This document shows positions 35,065-42,995 of a DNA stretch of 64,000 nt, piece by piece. The position numbers were made by a program, and so were the translations under genes. The notes beneath the pieces were generated by a model that was not told the origin of the DNA, made no database searches, and worked only from the letters and a program-made list of their open reading frames with translations. How positions within the stretch are numbered: position 1 is the stretch's first letter; every line of letters starts with the position of its first letter. The DNA comes from Abditibacteriaceae bacterium. GTDB lineage: Bacteria; Armatimonadota; Abditibacteriia; Abditibacteriales; Abditibacteriaceae. The stretch lies in assembly GCA_019239895.1 (NCBI GenBank), contig JAFAZH010000005.1, forward strand, positions 1-64,000. Direction: 5' to 3'.

Positions 35065-35820
35065 TTAATGCACATCAAAAGACACATCGCCAGCGACGAC
35101 GCGGCGGGGGCCATTAGAGGTTTGCACAATGAGAATGCCATCATCATCGAGACGAGAGGCTATGCCATAGTACTTCTCGTTTTCGGTAGTGACGGTGACA
35201 GGTTCACCTAAGCCCAGGCAGCGACTCTGAAAGTCGTCGCGCAAGCTATTCCAGCCACTTTTGTCATAAATGGCATACAACAACCCAAACTCTCGCAACC
35301 ACGCCTGCCCAACTTCTGGCACTGGCCAGCCACGCCCGGTTTCTATGAGCAATGATGAGGCCGGGAAGATGGGGTGGTCTGGCAGGTCTGCTGTCTGAAA
35401 ATTCACATTGAGACCGATGCCCACTACTACAAACTTCACTCCATTCCCGGATAAGTCGGCTTCGGTTAAGACGCCGCCGATTTTATGACTATTGAGCAAG
35501 ATGTCATTAGGCCACTTGGTTTGGGCCACCAGACCGCATTCTTTTTCGACCAACTGCACAGCAGCCAACGCCGCCAGGATGGTTAGTTGGGGCACTTGCG
35601 CCGGTTGGATTTGTGGGCGCAGAATGAGGGACAGATAGAGGCCCTTGCCTGCCGGAGAACTCCAGGAGCGACCCCGCCGCCCCCGTCCATCGGTTTGAGC
35701 ATCGGCGGTGACAACCGCGCCATGCGGCGCACCCTCGTTTGCCCAGTCCATAGCCACTGAATTCGTGGAATCCGTTACTATTAGATGTCTTACGGGTTCA
35801 CCGAGAGTTTGTCCGGTCAT
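35065..35820 (-). CDS. birA: Biotin-[acetyl-CoA-carboxylase] ligase, catalytic type
   Basis: Attaches biotin to the carrier Lys of biotin enzymes via biotinyl-AMP. At 251 residues it has only the ligase and C-terminal SH3-like domains. The N-terminal DNA-binding helix-turn-helix of E. coli BirA is absent, so it should not be a repressor. Diagnostic GRGRRGRSWSSPAGKGLYLS and TKWPNDILLNSHKIGGVLTE lie at about 47-66 and 100-119. Its ATG overlaps the nadC stop by four bases (ATGA), so translation is coupled within the mutM-nadC-birA run. Confidence 0.93.
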   Translation of the reverse strand: MTGQTLGEPVRHLIVTDSTNSVAMDWANEGAPHGAVVTADAQTDGRGRRGRSWSSPAGKGLYLSLILRPQIQPAQVPQLTILAALAAVQLVEKECGLVAQTKWPNDILLNSHKIGGVLTEADLSGNGVKFVVVGIGLNVNFQTADLPDHPIFPASSLLIETGRGWPVPEVGQAWLREFGLLYAIYDKSGWNSLRDDFQSRCLGLGEPVTVTTENEKYYGIASRLDDDGILIVQTSNGPRRVVAGDVSFDVH

Positions 35821-36692
35821 AAGGCGTCGGCCATTTCAATATCCAAGCCAATATCGAGTGAGCGTGCCGAATGGGTGAGGGCACCGACTGAAATCAGATC
35901 AACACCGCTTTCGGCAATAGCGCGCACGGTAGAGAGGTTCACCCCGCCACTGGCTTCGGTGAGCGCACGGCCACCGATCATCTCGACAGCGGCACGCAGT
36001 TGTTCTGGTTGCATATTATCGAGCAAGATAATGTCGGCCCGACTCTGCACTGCTTCCTCCACCTGTTCCAGAGTATCGCACTCCACTTCAATTTTGACGG
36101 CATGTCCAACGTGCTGGCGTGCCCGCTGGACAGCAGGCGCAATACCGCCGCAAAGCGCGATGTGATTATCTTTGATGAGAATGAGGTCATCCAGGGCAAA
36201 GCGATGATTGGAGCCACCACCACAGCGCACCGCATATTTTTCCAATAGGCGCAAGCCGGGGGTGGTTTTGCGTGTATCAACAATCTGGGCACGGGTGCCA
36301 GCTACAGCATCCACAAATTGGCGCGTGACAGTAGCGATGCCGGAGAGTCGCTGCACAAAATTGAGAGCCACGCGCTCCGCCGTTAGAATAGCGCGGGCAT
36401 CGCCTGTCACTTGCAATACGGTGTCTCCCGCCTCAACCTGGCAACCAGGCCGGAATAACACTTCGGCGCGAATGTCTTCTGAGAGCATCTGGAATGCCAA
36501 CCGCGCTGCGATAACTCCAGAAACGACTCCTGACTCACGAAAGACCATGTGCGCCCACGCCTGGGTATGTTTGGGAATGAGAGCCGTTGTCGTAATATCG
36601 CCAGAACGGACATCTTCGCGCAGTGCCGCTTCAATCAGAGGCCGCACTTCCAGTAGGGGCGGCGTGACCAGGTATTTGCCTTCATCACTCAT
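35817..36692 (-). CDS. nadC: Nicotinate-nucleotide pyrophosphorylase (carboxylating)
   Basis: Converts quinolinate and PRPP to nicotinate mononucleotide in de novo NAD synthesis. The 291 residues are typical of QPRTase. Visible motifs: DVRSGDITTTALIP, ALNFVQRLSGIATVTRQFV, IVDTRKTTPGLRLLEKYAVR with the basic substrate-binding residues, CGGGSNHRFALDDLILIKDN, KIEVECDTLEQ and EASGGVNLSTVRAIAESGVD. It follows mutM by ten bases, with a gaggaaaag ribosome site inside that gap region. nadA and nadB are not in the window. Confidence 0.95.
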   Translation of the reverse strand: MSDEGKYLVTPPLLEVRPLIEAALREDVRSGDITTTALIPKHTQAWAHMVFRESGVVSGVIAARLAFQMLSEDIRAEVLFRPGCQVEAGDTVLQVTGDARAILTAERVALNFVQRLSGIATVTRQFVDAVAGTRAQIVDTRKTTPGLRLLEKYAVRCGGGSNHRFALDDLILIKDNHIALCGGIAPAVQRARQHVGHAVKIEVECDTLEQVEEAVQSRADIILLDNMQPEQLRAAVEMIGGRALTEASGGVNLSTVRAIAESGVDLISVGALTHSARSLDIGLDIEMADAL

Positions 36693-36702
36693 GAGCTTTT
36701 CC

Positions 36703-37563
36703 TCAGCTTTTCCTTACAGATGTTTTCAACTTCTGGCATTTGGGGCAGAAGTGGTAAGAGCGGGCACTGCGGCCAGGGCCAAGCACGCCGCGTTTGATGC
36801 GGGTGCTACAATTAGGACAGGGTAGCCCTGTATTGCCATAGACGTGCGGGTGATATTCGCCGTATTCTCCAAACGTATCTTGATAGCCCCCATCTTTGAG
36901 GGTTGCCCCGCGCGCTTCGATGGCCCGTTGCAGCACTGGTCGCATGTGCGACACCAGCAAACGCAACTTGCGCAGTTGTATATCACACGCTCGCTGTTCA
37001 GGATGCACGCCCGCTAAAAAGCACACCTCATCCGCATAGATATTGCCTAAACCCGCCACCAAGCCTTGATCGAGAATGGCGGCTTTTATCTTGGTGCCCC
37101 GTTTTGATAACTTGCGCGCTAACGCCTCCTCATCAAAATCTTCGTCTAGGGGTTCCGGCCCCATTTTTTCTAAGAACGGCAAGTCTCGCGCCACCCCCAC
37201 CACGCCAAAGGTGCGGGGGTCGGTGAAGACTAACTGGCGGCCATCCTCAAAACGCAACACCGCATGAACGTGCTTGGGCAGGGCAGCGGCATCAAAGGCA
37301 TGGCCATTGGGCGGTTCCACATGCAGGCGACCTGTCATACCAAGATGCACCAGTAAGTGCGCCTCATTTTCTAAGGGAAAGTAAATCTGCTTGCCACGCC
37401 GCCGCGCATCCAGGATGCGTTGCCCTTGCGTGGTTTGCACAAACTCTTCAATGCTGGGAATCGTAATGCGGGGCAGGCGTGCCCAACTCTGGGCAATACG
37501 CGCTCCCACGACCTGCGGCGCTAACTGTCGCCGCACAGTTTCGGCTTCGGGTAATTCTGGCAT
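36703..37563 (-). CDS. mutM: Formamidopyrimidine-DNA glycosylase
   Basis: Bifunctional DNA glycosylase/lyase removing 8-oxoguanine and formamidopyrimidines. The protein has 286 residues. The mature N-terminus PELPEAETVRR provides the catalytic Pro and Glu. HLGMTGRL carries a phosphate-contact region. AGLGNIYADEVCFLAGVHPE is the helix-two-turn-helix. A C-terminal zinc finger C-x2-C...C-x2-C (CPNCSTRIKRG ... HFCPKCQ) is intact. It is first in a minus-strand run mutM-nadC-birA and diverges from the gene at 37654. Confidence 0.96.
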   Translation of the reverse strand: MPELPEAETVRRQLAPQVVGARIAQSWARLPRITIPSIEEFVQTTQGQRILDARRRGKQIYFPLENEAHLLVHLGMTGRLHVEPPNGHAFDAAALPKHVHAVLRFEDGRQLVFTDPRTFGVVGVARDLPFLEKMGPEPLDEDFDEEALARKLSKRGTKIKAAILDQGLVAGLGNIYADEVCFLAGVHPEQRACDIQLRKLRLLVSHMRPVLQRAIEARGATLKDGGYQDTFGEYGEYHPHVYGNTGLPCPNCSTRIKRGVLGPGRSARSYHFCPKCQKLKTSVRKS

Positions 37564-37653
37564 AAAATGAGTTTACACAATCCTTCGGCTCATCTTTCAA
37601 TTAAACTGTGGTTATTATTTCTCTGTTGCCATCATTCATCAGAAAGGAGCAGG

Positions 37654-38199
37654 ATGCAATTGGAACTCACTACTGGCGCACAGGACAAAGCTTTACAAGA
37701 ATTTGTGCAGGCTCTCCTCCAGCGATTTCCGCAGCTTAAGGAAGTCTACTTATTGGGCAGCAAGGCCAAAGGGCATTTGGGAGAAGCCCCTAAATTCCGC
37801 CTGCTTCTCTTTAGCGGCTACGAAGACACGGTGCAGTTATTGCTGAGTCTGGAACGCGCCCAAAGTGAACTGCGGCCTCGCGGCGTCTCGATTTATCTCT
37901 TTGTCGAATATTATGGGGGTACCCTGTGCGGCACCTGGGGTGGGCGTTTAATCCACCATGATGAATTGAAAGACTGGCAAGAAGGTCAAGATTTCCTGCT
38001 GGTGGCGGCACAAGGCGATGGCGGCAATCATCTGGCGCAAAGGATTAAAGCGCCCATTGAACGACGGCAAGGAGGTCGTCGCCAGGGTGAACGCCGCGAG
38101 GGGGCGAGGGGTGAAAGATCAGACCGCCGCCAGACCGACCGCAGGGTATCTCGCCAACCATCAACGGACTGGCTGCCGGATGCTGACCCACCTGTATAA
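37654..38199 (+). CDS. Nucleotidyltransferase-like protein with Arg-rich tail
   Basis: A 181-residue protein. The ATG at 37654 has a good ribosome site (agaaaggagcagg). An upstream TTG at 37567 adds sequence that looks non-coding. Residues 10-110 resemble a small nucleotidyltransferase fold (LKEVYLLGSKAKGHLGEAPKFRLLLFSG). The GS motif is present, but the usual D-x-D metal residues appear replaced by FRLLL, so activity is doubtful. The tail from about residue 130 is very rich in Arg, Gln and Gly (IERRQGGRRQGERREGARGE), suggesting nucleic-acid binding or disorder. It diverges from mutM. No partner HEPN gene is adjacent. Confidence 0.65.
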   Translation: MQLELTTGAQDKALQEFVQALLQRFPQLKEVYLLGSKAKGHLGEAPKFRLLLFSGYEDTVQLLLSLERAQSELRPRGVSIYLFVEYYGGTLCGTWGGRLIHHDELKDWQEGQDFLLVAAQGDGGNHLAQRIKAPIERRQGGRRQGERREGARGERSDRRQTDRRVSRQPSTDWLPDADPPV

Positions 38200-38220
38200 T
38201 GGCGTTAAAGAAGAGTTCCC

Positions 38221-38283
38221 TGTAGGCCAGACACTCCTGTCTGGCACAATTCTGTTCGGCCAGACAGGAGTGTCTGGCCTACA
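38221..38283. repeat. Inverted repeat of the ggccagacactc family, copy 2
   Basis: Arms 38221-38245 and 38259-38283 are perfect 25-base complements and match the copy at 25076-25147 except for a one-base change and a different loop. The last base of the right arm is the A of the ATG that opens the next gene, so the element abuts the coding sequence and may include its leader. Confidence 0.9.
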
Positions 38284-39806
38284 TGCCTATGCAAAAACAA
38301 AAGTCACAGCAAGTCGTAACTAAGCTGCAAGAATTTTGCAGCACCCCCTTTGAAGAGGTGCTGCAAAGTCACACACAGGCTTTAGCGGAAGATAACGCTG
38401 TCGAGCTATTTCATGCGGCGGTCGCCGCGGTTCCAGCTTATCGAGACTTCTTGCGTTCTCACGATATAGACCCTTTGTCTGTAGATACCTTTGCCGATTT
38501 CAACCGCTTACCGCTCATTACCAAAGAAAATTACCTGCGCCACTATCCCTTAGCTGAGTTGTGTCGCAACGGTCAACTGGAAAGCTGTGATATGATTGCG
38601 GTTTCATCCGGCTCAACGGGCCAACCCACCTTCTGGCCGCGCTTTGTCACCGATGAGCTAAGTATCGCCACCCGCTTTGAGCAAATCTTCCACGACAGTT
38701 TTCAGGCAAATGAGCGTAGCACCTTAGCTGTTATCTGCTTTGCAATGGGCAGTTGGGTCGGTGGCGTCTATACCATGAATTGCTGCCGCCATTTAGCTGG
38801 CAAGGGCTATCCCATCACCACTATCGCACCAGGCAATAAGATAGATGAAATTCTACGCGTGGTGCGTGAGCTTGGTCCGCATTTCGAGCAAGTTGTGCTT
38901 TTAGGCTATCCACCTTTTCTCAAGGAAGTAATAGATACCGGACGGGCAGCAGGCGTGGAATGGCAACACTATGGGATTAAGCTGGTGATGGCTGGCGAGG
39001 TGTTTAGCGAGGAATGGCGCACCCTGGTCGGAGAGCGCACCGGCTCCCAGAATCCATGTTACGACTCGGCTTCTCTCTACGGCACTGCGGATGCAGGAGT
39101 ATTAGGCAACGAGACGCCTTTGAGCATCTGCATTCGTCGTTTTCTGGCGGAGCATCCTGACGCGGCCCGCGCCCTCTTTGGTGAATCACGCTTGCCAACC
39201 CTCGTGCAATATGACCCACTCAGCCGCTTTTTCCAGACACAAATTCATCCTGAAGGTTCACCGACCCTGCTCTTTTCTGGCGATAACGGCATCCCGCTTG
39301 TCCGCTATCACATTTCGGATACGGGTAACATTATCCCCTTTGATGAAATGTTCCAATTCCTGGCTCAGTGGGATTTCTATCCATTGGAGCAATTAGGTGA
39401 TGAAGCGCGGGGCATTTATCCCCTGCCCTTTGTTTACGTCTTTGGTCGCTCGCACTTTACGGTCTCTTACTTTGGCGCGAACATTTATCCCGAAAATATT
39501 TCTGTTGGTTTAGAACAACCGGAGATCAAAGAATGGGTAACGGGTAAATTTGTGTTGCAAGTTCAGGAAGATGCCGACCGTAACCGCCACCTGACGGTGG
39601 CTGTGGAACTGGCACCTAATACAACTGCGGATACAACAAAGCGCGAGGCTATCGCTACTTCGATTCAAACTCATCTGCGACGGCTCAACAGTGAGTTCGC
39701 TAACTATGTGCCAGAAGAATATCAGGTGCCGCAGGTTGAGTTAGCTCCCACGGGCGATGCCGCATATTTTCCGGTGGGCGTCAAGCACCGTTACACTAGG
39801 GCTTAA
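38283..39806 (+). CDS. PaaK-like adenylate-forming enzyme
   Basis: Member of the phenylacetate-CoA ligase (PaaK) group of ANL enzymes, activating a carboxylate with ATP. The protein has 507 residues, somewhat longer than PaaK (about 440). The P-loop-like motif is IAVSSGSTGQPTFWPR (about 102-117), and the N-terminal VAAVPAYRDFLRSHDIDPLS is typical. SLYGTADAGVLGNETP and a later strand GDNGIPLVRYHISDTGNI stand for the conserved A5/A7 regions. A second in-frame ATG lies two codons in. The start is immediately after an inverted repeat. It stands alone, followed by the calcium exchanger. The substrate acid is not evident, and it could belong to an unknown pathway rather than phenylacetate breakdown. 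Confidence 0.85.
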   Translation: MPMQKQKSQQVVTKLQEFCSTPFEEVLQSHTQALAEDNAVELFHAAVAAVPAYRDFLRSHDIDPLSVDTFADFNRLPLITKENYLRHYPLAELCRNGQLESCDMIAVSSGSTGQPTFWPRFVTDELSIATRFEQIFHDSFQANERSTLAVICFAMGSWVGGVYTMNCCRHLAGKGYPITTIAPGNKIDEILRVVRELGPHFEQVVLLGYPPFLKEVIDTGRAAGVEWQHYGIKLVMAGEVFSEEWRTLVGERTGSQNPCYDSASLYGTADAGVLGNETPLSICIRRFLAEHPDAARALFGESRLPTLVQYDPLSRFFQTQIHPEGSPTLLFSGDNGIPLVRYHISDTGNIIPFDEMFQFLAQWDFYPLEQLGDEARGIYPLPFVYVFGRSHFTVSYFGANIYPENISVGLEQPEIKEWVTGKFVLQVQEDADRNRHLTVAVELAPNTTADTTKREAIATSIQTHLRRLNSEFANYVPEEYQVPQVELAPTGDAAYFPVGVKHRYTRA

Positions 39807-39850
39807 TTTTGATAGGACGCTAAACTTCTTTTCGCAGCTCTACGCGGCGC

Positions 39851-39924
39851 AATGGAGACGCTATGGATATAAAATTGCGTAGGTTTGTGCATGTAATTAG
39901 CGTTGCCTCACATAGCGTCCCATT
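39851..39924. repeat. Short imperfect inverted repeat
   Basis: aatggagacgctatg (39851-39865) pairs with catagcgtcccatt (39911-39924) with one bulged base. It lies in the 160-base gap between the PaaK-like gene and the exchanger gene. Nothing else is seen there. Confidence 0.55.
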
Positions 39925-39966
39925 GAAGATTGCCTGTTAAGTAACACTGTATATCTACACAACCTT

Positions 39967-41046
39967 ATGGCAAAAGGACTCACGGCTCATCTGGCGCGCA
40001 ACGAATTGATCACGGTTGGTCTGGCGGTTATCGCCACCATCGCTTCGGCGATTCTAACCTTCACTCACGCCAATGCGGTACTGTCCTTTGTGTTTTCAGC
40101 CGCCGCGCTCTCTCTATTGGCGATGCTGGTAGGTCACGCCACCGAGCAATTAGGCAACCGCATGGGGCCAGGGGCAACGGGGGTTCTGCAATCGGCGCTG
40201 GGCAACCTGCCCGAACTTTTTGTGGGTATCTTCAGCCTGCGGGCGGGGTTAGTGGAAGTCGTACAAGCGGCCTTAGTGGGTTCAATTCTGGCGAACTCAC
40301 TGTTGGTGCTGGGATTAGCGATGTTGTTTGGCGGCTTGCGAAATGGCACGCAGCGTTTCAATGCGGAAGTGCCACGTACTATCTCGGCGCTGATTATGTT
40401 AGCTGTCGCTGCGCTTATTATTCCGACCATAGCTTTTCGTATCCATACTCCAGCAGCAGCCCACATCAGCACACTCAGCGGAGCCTGCGCCGTCTTTTTG
40501 CTGGTTGTTTTTGCCGCGAGCATTCCCTTCTCGATCAGTGGTGATCCCTGTATCACACCCGAACCTCAGCCAGAGCATGAGGACGCCTGGCCGATGTCAC
40601 TGACCCTGGTGATTCTCACTCTGGCTGGAATAGGTGCGGCTTTTGTTTCCGATTGGTTTGTGGATGCTCTGACTCCCACCATCAAAGTGCTGCACCTATC
40701 GGAAACTTTCACTGGTTTAGTGATAGTCGCTATTGCGGGCAATGCTGTTGAAAACGTGGTCGGGATTCAGCTTGCCGCCGCCAACAAAACCGATTATGCC
40801 ATCAGCGTGATCCTCAACAGTTCCTTGCAGATCGCTCTGGGGCTGACTCCTATTCTGGTTCTTCTCTCATTCGTCTTGGGCGGGCCGCACTTAACCCTTG
40901 TGTTGCCTCCGCTCCTGGTGGTGGCCCTGGCTCTGACTGCCATTGTCAGCGCCTATGTGGTATCTGATGGGGAATCTATCTGGCTCGAAGGCGTGGCTCT
41001 CATCGGTCTTTATGGCATAATTGCTTCGGCCTTTTGGTGGGGTTAG
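39967..41046 (+). CDS. Calcium/proton exchanger (CAX type)
   Basis: Membrane antiporter exporting Ca2+ in exchange for H+. The 359 residues have about eleven hydrophobic segments and the two inverted alpha-repeats of the family. These are GVLQSALGNLPELFVGIFSL (first, with the GNxPE acidic residue) and VIVAIAGNAVENVVGIQLAA (second, with GNxxE). GHATEQLGNRMGP marks the helix-1 region. A polar acidic loop near residues 197-208 (EPQPEHEDAW) joins the halves. It starts 160 bases after the PaaK-like gene and is followed, after a 26-base gap, by a PhyH-family gene. Confidence 0.92.
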   Translation: MAKGLTAHLARNELITVGLAVIATIASAILTFTHANAVLSFVFSAAALSLLAMLVGHATEQLGNRMGPGATGVLQSALGNLPELFVGIFSLRAGLVEVVQAALVGSILANSLLVLGLAMLFGGLRNGTQRFNAEVPRTISALIMLAVAALIIPTIAFRIHTPAAAHISTLSGACAVFLLVVFAASIPFSISGDPCITPEPQPEHEDAWPMSLTLVILTLAGIGAAFVSDWFVDALTPTIKVLHLSETFTGLVIVAIAGNAVENVVGIQLAAANKTDYAISVILNSSLQIALGLTPILVLLSFVLGGPHLTLVLPPLLVVALALTAIVSAYVVSDGESIWLEGVALIGLYGIIASAFWWG

Positions 41047-41072
41047 CTGTTATCTGGAACAAGACTCACATA

Positions 41073-41795
41073 ATGTCTAATGCAGAAATCAAAGCAGCTA
41101 TAGAGCGTGATGGCTTCGCCATTGTGCCCGATGTTGTTGTACTCGATACAGTCAACAGTCTGATTTCAGCGATAGAAGCGGTTCGGGAAGGACAAGGGGT
41201 GCAACAACGAGGGACTGCCAGCAAAGCTAATGTTTATGCTATTCGCAACTTGCTCGAAGTGGTGCCTACCGTGCGCGAGTTGGCGCAGTCGGCACCCGTG
41301 AGAGCCTTATTGAAACCAATTCTTGGCCCCAACTACTTTGCCGTGCGCGGCATCCTTTTCGACAAAATTCCCCAGGCCAACTGGAAAGTCACCTGGCACC
41401 AAGACCTTTCGATTGCGGTGCGCGAGCGCAAAGAAGCGGAAGGCTTCGGCCCCTGGCCACAAAAAGCGGGGGTGCTTCATGTGCAGCCGCCTGTGGCTAT
41501 CCTGGAAGGCATGTTGACGCTGCGCCTGCACTTAGATGATTGCACGCCGGAGAATGGGCCACTTCAAGTTATTCCGGGTTCGCATCATTATGGGCGTTTG
41601 GATGCACAAGCGATTCAATGCTGCCGGAAAAACCACCCCGCTGTAATCTGTCCTGTTCCACGCGGCGGCGCTTTATTAATGAAGCCGCTGTTGCTTCATG
41701 CTTCATCAGCATCCCAGACACCGCACCACCGCCGCGTTATCCACCTGGAATTTGCCGCTAAAACATTGCCTGATGGTCTAGCATGGCACTGCTGA
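41073..41795 (+). CDS. Phytanoyl-CoA dioxygenase (PhyH) family protein
   Basis: Iron(II)/2-oxoglutarate-dependent dioxygenase of 240 residues. The metal triad is visible: His and Asp in TWHQDLSIAV, and the distal His in LLLHASSASQ. The 2-oxoglutarate-binding Arg is expected in HHRRVIHLEF. HLDDCTPENGPLQVIPGSHH is the classical PhyH signature. The ATG at 41073 is preferred over the longer frame from 41034, which overlaps the exchanger gene. A second, diverged PhyH gene lies on the opposite strand 216 bases further. The substrate is unknown. PhyH proteins in bacteria hydroxylate many small molecules. Confidence 0.9.
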   Translation: MSNAEIKAAIERDGFAIVPDVVVLDTVNSLISAIEAVREGQGVQQRGTASKANVYAIRNLLEVVPTVRELAQSAPVRALLKPILGPNYFAVRGILFDKIPQANWKVTWHQDLSIAVRERKEAEGFGPWPQKAGVLHVQPPVAILEGMLTLRLHLDDCTPENGPLQVIPGSHHYGRLDAQAIQCCRKNHPAVICPVPRGGALLMKPLLLHASSASQTPHHRRVIHLEFAAKTLPDGLAWHC

Positions 41796-41815
41796 TTTAT
41801 CGCTTAGCGCCGCTC

Positions 41816-41991
41816 TTGGCCCTCACCCCCGGCCCCTCTCCCATACAAGGGCAAGGGGAGTGGAAAGAAGGGCTGGCTCCTAAAAATCTTACATTTGCCA
41901 GAGTAGAACTGTTGCACTATGAGAAACATAGTGGTGTGACCTCCCCTCTCCCCTTATTAGCCTGGGAGTGTGAGGGCAGGGTGAGGGCCAA
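41816..41991. repeat. Inverted repeat between two PhyH genes
   Basis: ttggccctcaccc (41816-41828) is an exact complement of gggtgagggccaa (41979-41991). G/C-rich tracts in between (cccctctccc near 41834, ccctctcccct near 41943) add weaker pairing. The gap between the convergent PhyH genes shows no gene. Confidence 0.7.
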
Positions 41992-42011
41992 TGCCACAAT
42001 TCAACGCTCCG

Positions 42012-42926
42012 CTACTCTGCCTCATAGGGCCGGAAGCCGCGCACCATAAAGCCACGCTGCTGACCTTTGCGGGCTTCGGCGGCGCGTTTTTCCGCCTCTT
42101 CACGGTTCTCTGTTGTAGTAGCGCCAACCACCACATAATCATCCACGCGCCGATAGCGGTTGATGAAAACGGGGCGTGGCTGCTCGGAGTGGTTTTCCTG
42201 TGAGCCATGAATAGTGCGATAGTGAAAAAAGATGGAATCGCCTGCCTCACCAATAATCGGCAAGGCTCGCTCCCACGGCCATTCTTGCTCATTGAGGCCA
42301 AGATGCGAGAAGGTGTCTACATGCTGAAGCGTGCCCATGCGATGTGAGCCAGGCACGACATAAAGAGCGCCATTGACCAGATTGGTATCCACTACATAAT
42401 TCAGCGTCGCCACCGGGCCATCAAAGCGATGATCGAAATAGGCTGAATCTTGGTGCAGATGCTTGGGGTGTCCGCCCACTGGTTCTTTATAGAGGCACTG
42501 GCCATTCATAAAAAGCTCGATGTTGGGGCCGACAATTGCCTCCACAATGTCTACCGTTCTTTTATCGAACGCGGCCTGGAAGAAAGCGGCACTGGTTTGG
42601 TAACTAACGGCCAGCACCATGATTTGCTTATCGTGCTTAAAGCCTGGCGGGGCGGGTAAAAAGAGCGTGCCATCGGGCGTGACCCAACCTTCTGGAACTT
42701 TTCTGGCCTGGTCTAACAAAGCGATAGACTGTTGGGCAGTCGCTTCGATGTCCCGCTGAATCTGCTCCAGATAAGGTTTGGTCAAGCCGCGCACCACCAG
42801 GCAGCCAAATTCTTTATAAATTTGCGCCGCACGCTGCACATCCAGATCATCGGCACAGACCTCGATGTCTTGCACAGCCACGCCCTGCATTAACTCGCCC
42901 GTAGCCATTGTTGAAGTTGCACTCAT
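42012..42926 (-). CDS. Phytanoyl-CoA dioxygenase (PhyH) family protein, second
   Basis: Iron/2-oxoglutarate dioxygenase of 304 residues, not closely similar to the one at 41073. Metal ligands lie in HLHQDSAYFD (His, Asp) and FFHYRTIHGSQENHS (His). The co-substrate Arg is expected in RPVFINRYRR. GALYVVPGSHRMG matches the family signature. A strong ribosome site (ggaggg) precedes the ATG. It is 69 bases downstream of the last glycosidase of the minus-strand cluster, so it could be the terminal gene of that operon. A role in modifying a sugar or aglycone released by it is only speculation. Confidence 0.9.
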   Translation of the reverse strand: MSATSTMATGELMQGVAVQDIEVCADDLDVQRAAQIYKEFGCLVVRGLTKPYLEQIQRDIEATAQQSIALLDQARKVPEGWVTPDGTLFLPAPPGFKHDKQIMVLAVSYQTSAAFFQAAFDKRTVDIVEAIVGPNIELFMNGQCLYKEPVGGHPKHLHQDSAYFDHRFDGPVATLNYVVDTNLVNGALYVVPGSHRMGTLQHVDTFSHLGLNEQEWPWERALPIIGEAGDSIFFHYRTIHGSQENHSEQPRPVFINRYRRVDDYVVVGATTTENREEAEKRAAEARKGQQRGFMVRGFRPYEAE

Positions 42927-42995
42927 GCTGTCCCTCCAAAAAATTTAACGCTGCTTGGATTTAGCACTCTATCGCGCTCTATGATAACCCCATCA

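Noticed and set aside
25076..38283. Repeats as a CRISPR array
   Set aside because: Copies are palindromic elements far apart in separate gaps, not regularly spaced direct repeats, and no cas gene is present.
42961..42969. CIRCE-like half-site TTAGCACTC
   Set aside because: The complementary GAGTGCTAA half is absent at the right spacing, and the neighbours are not heat-shock genes.
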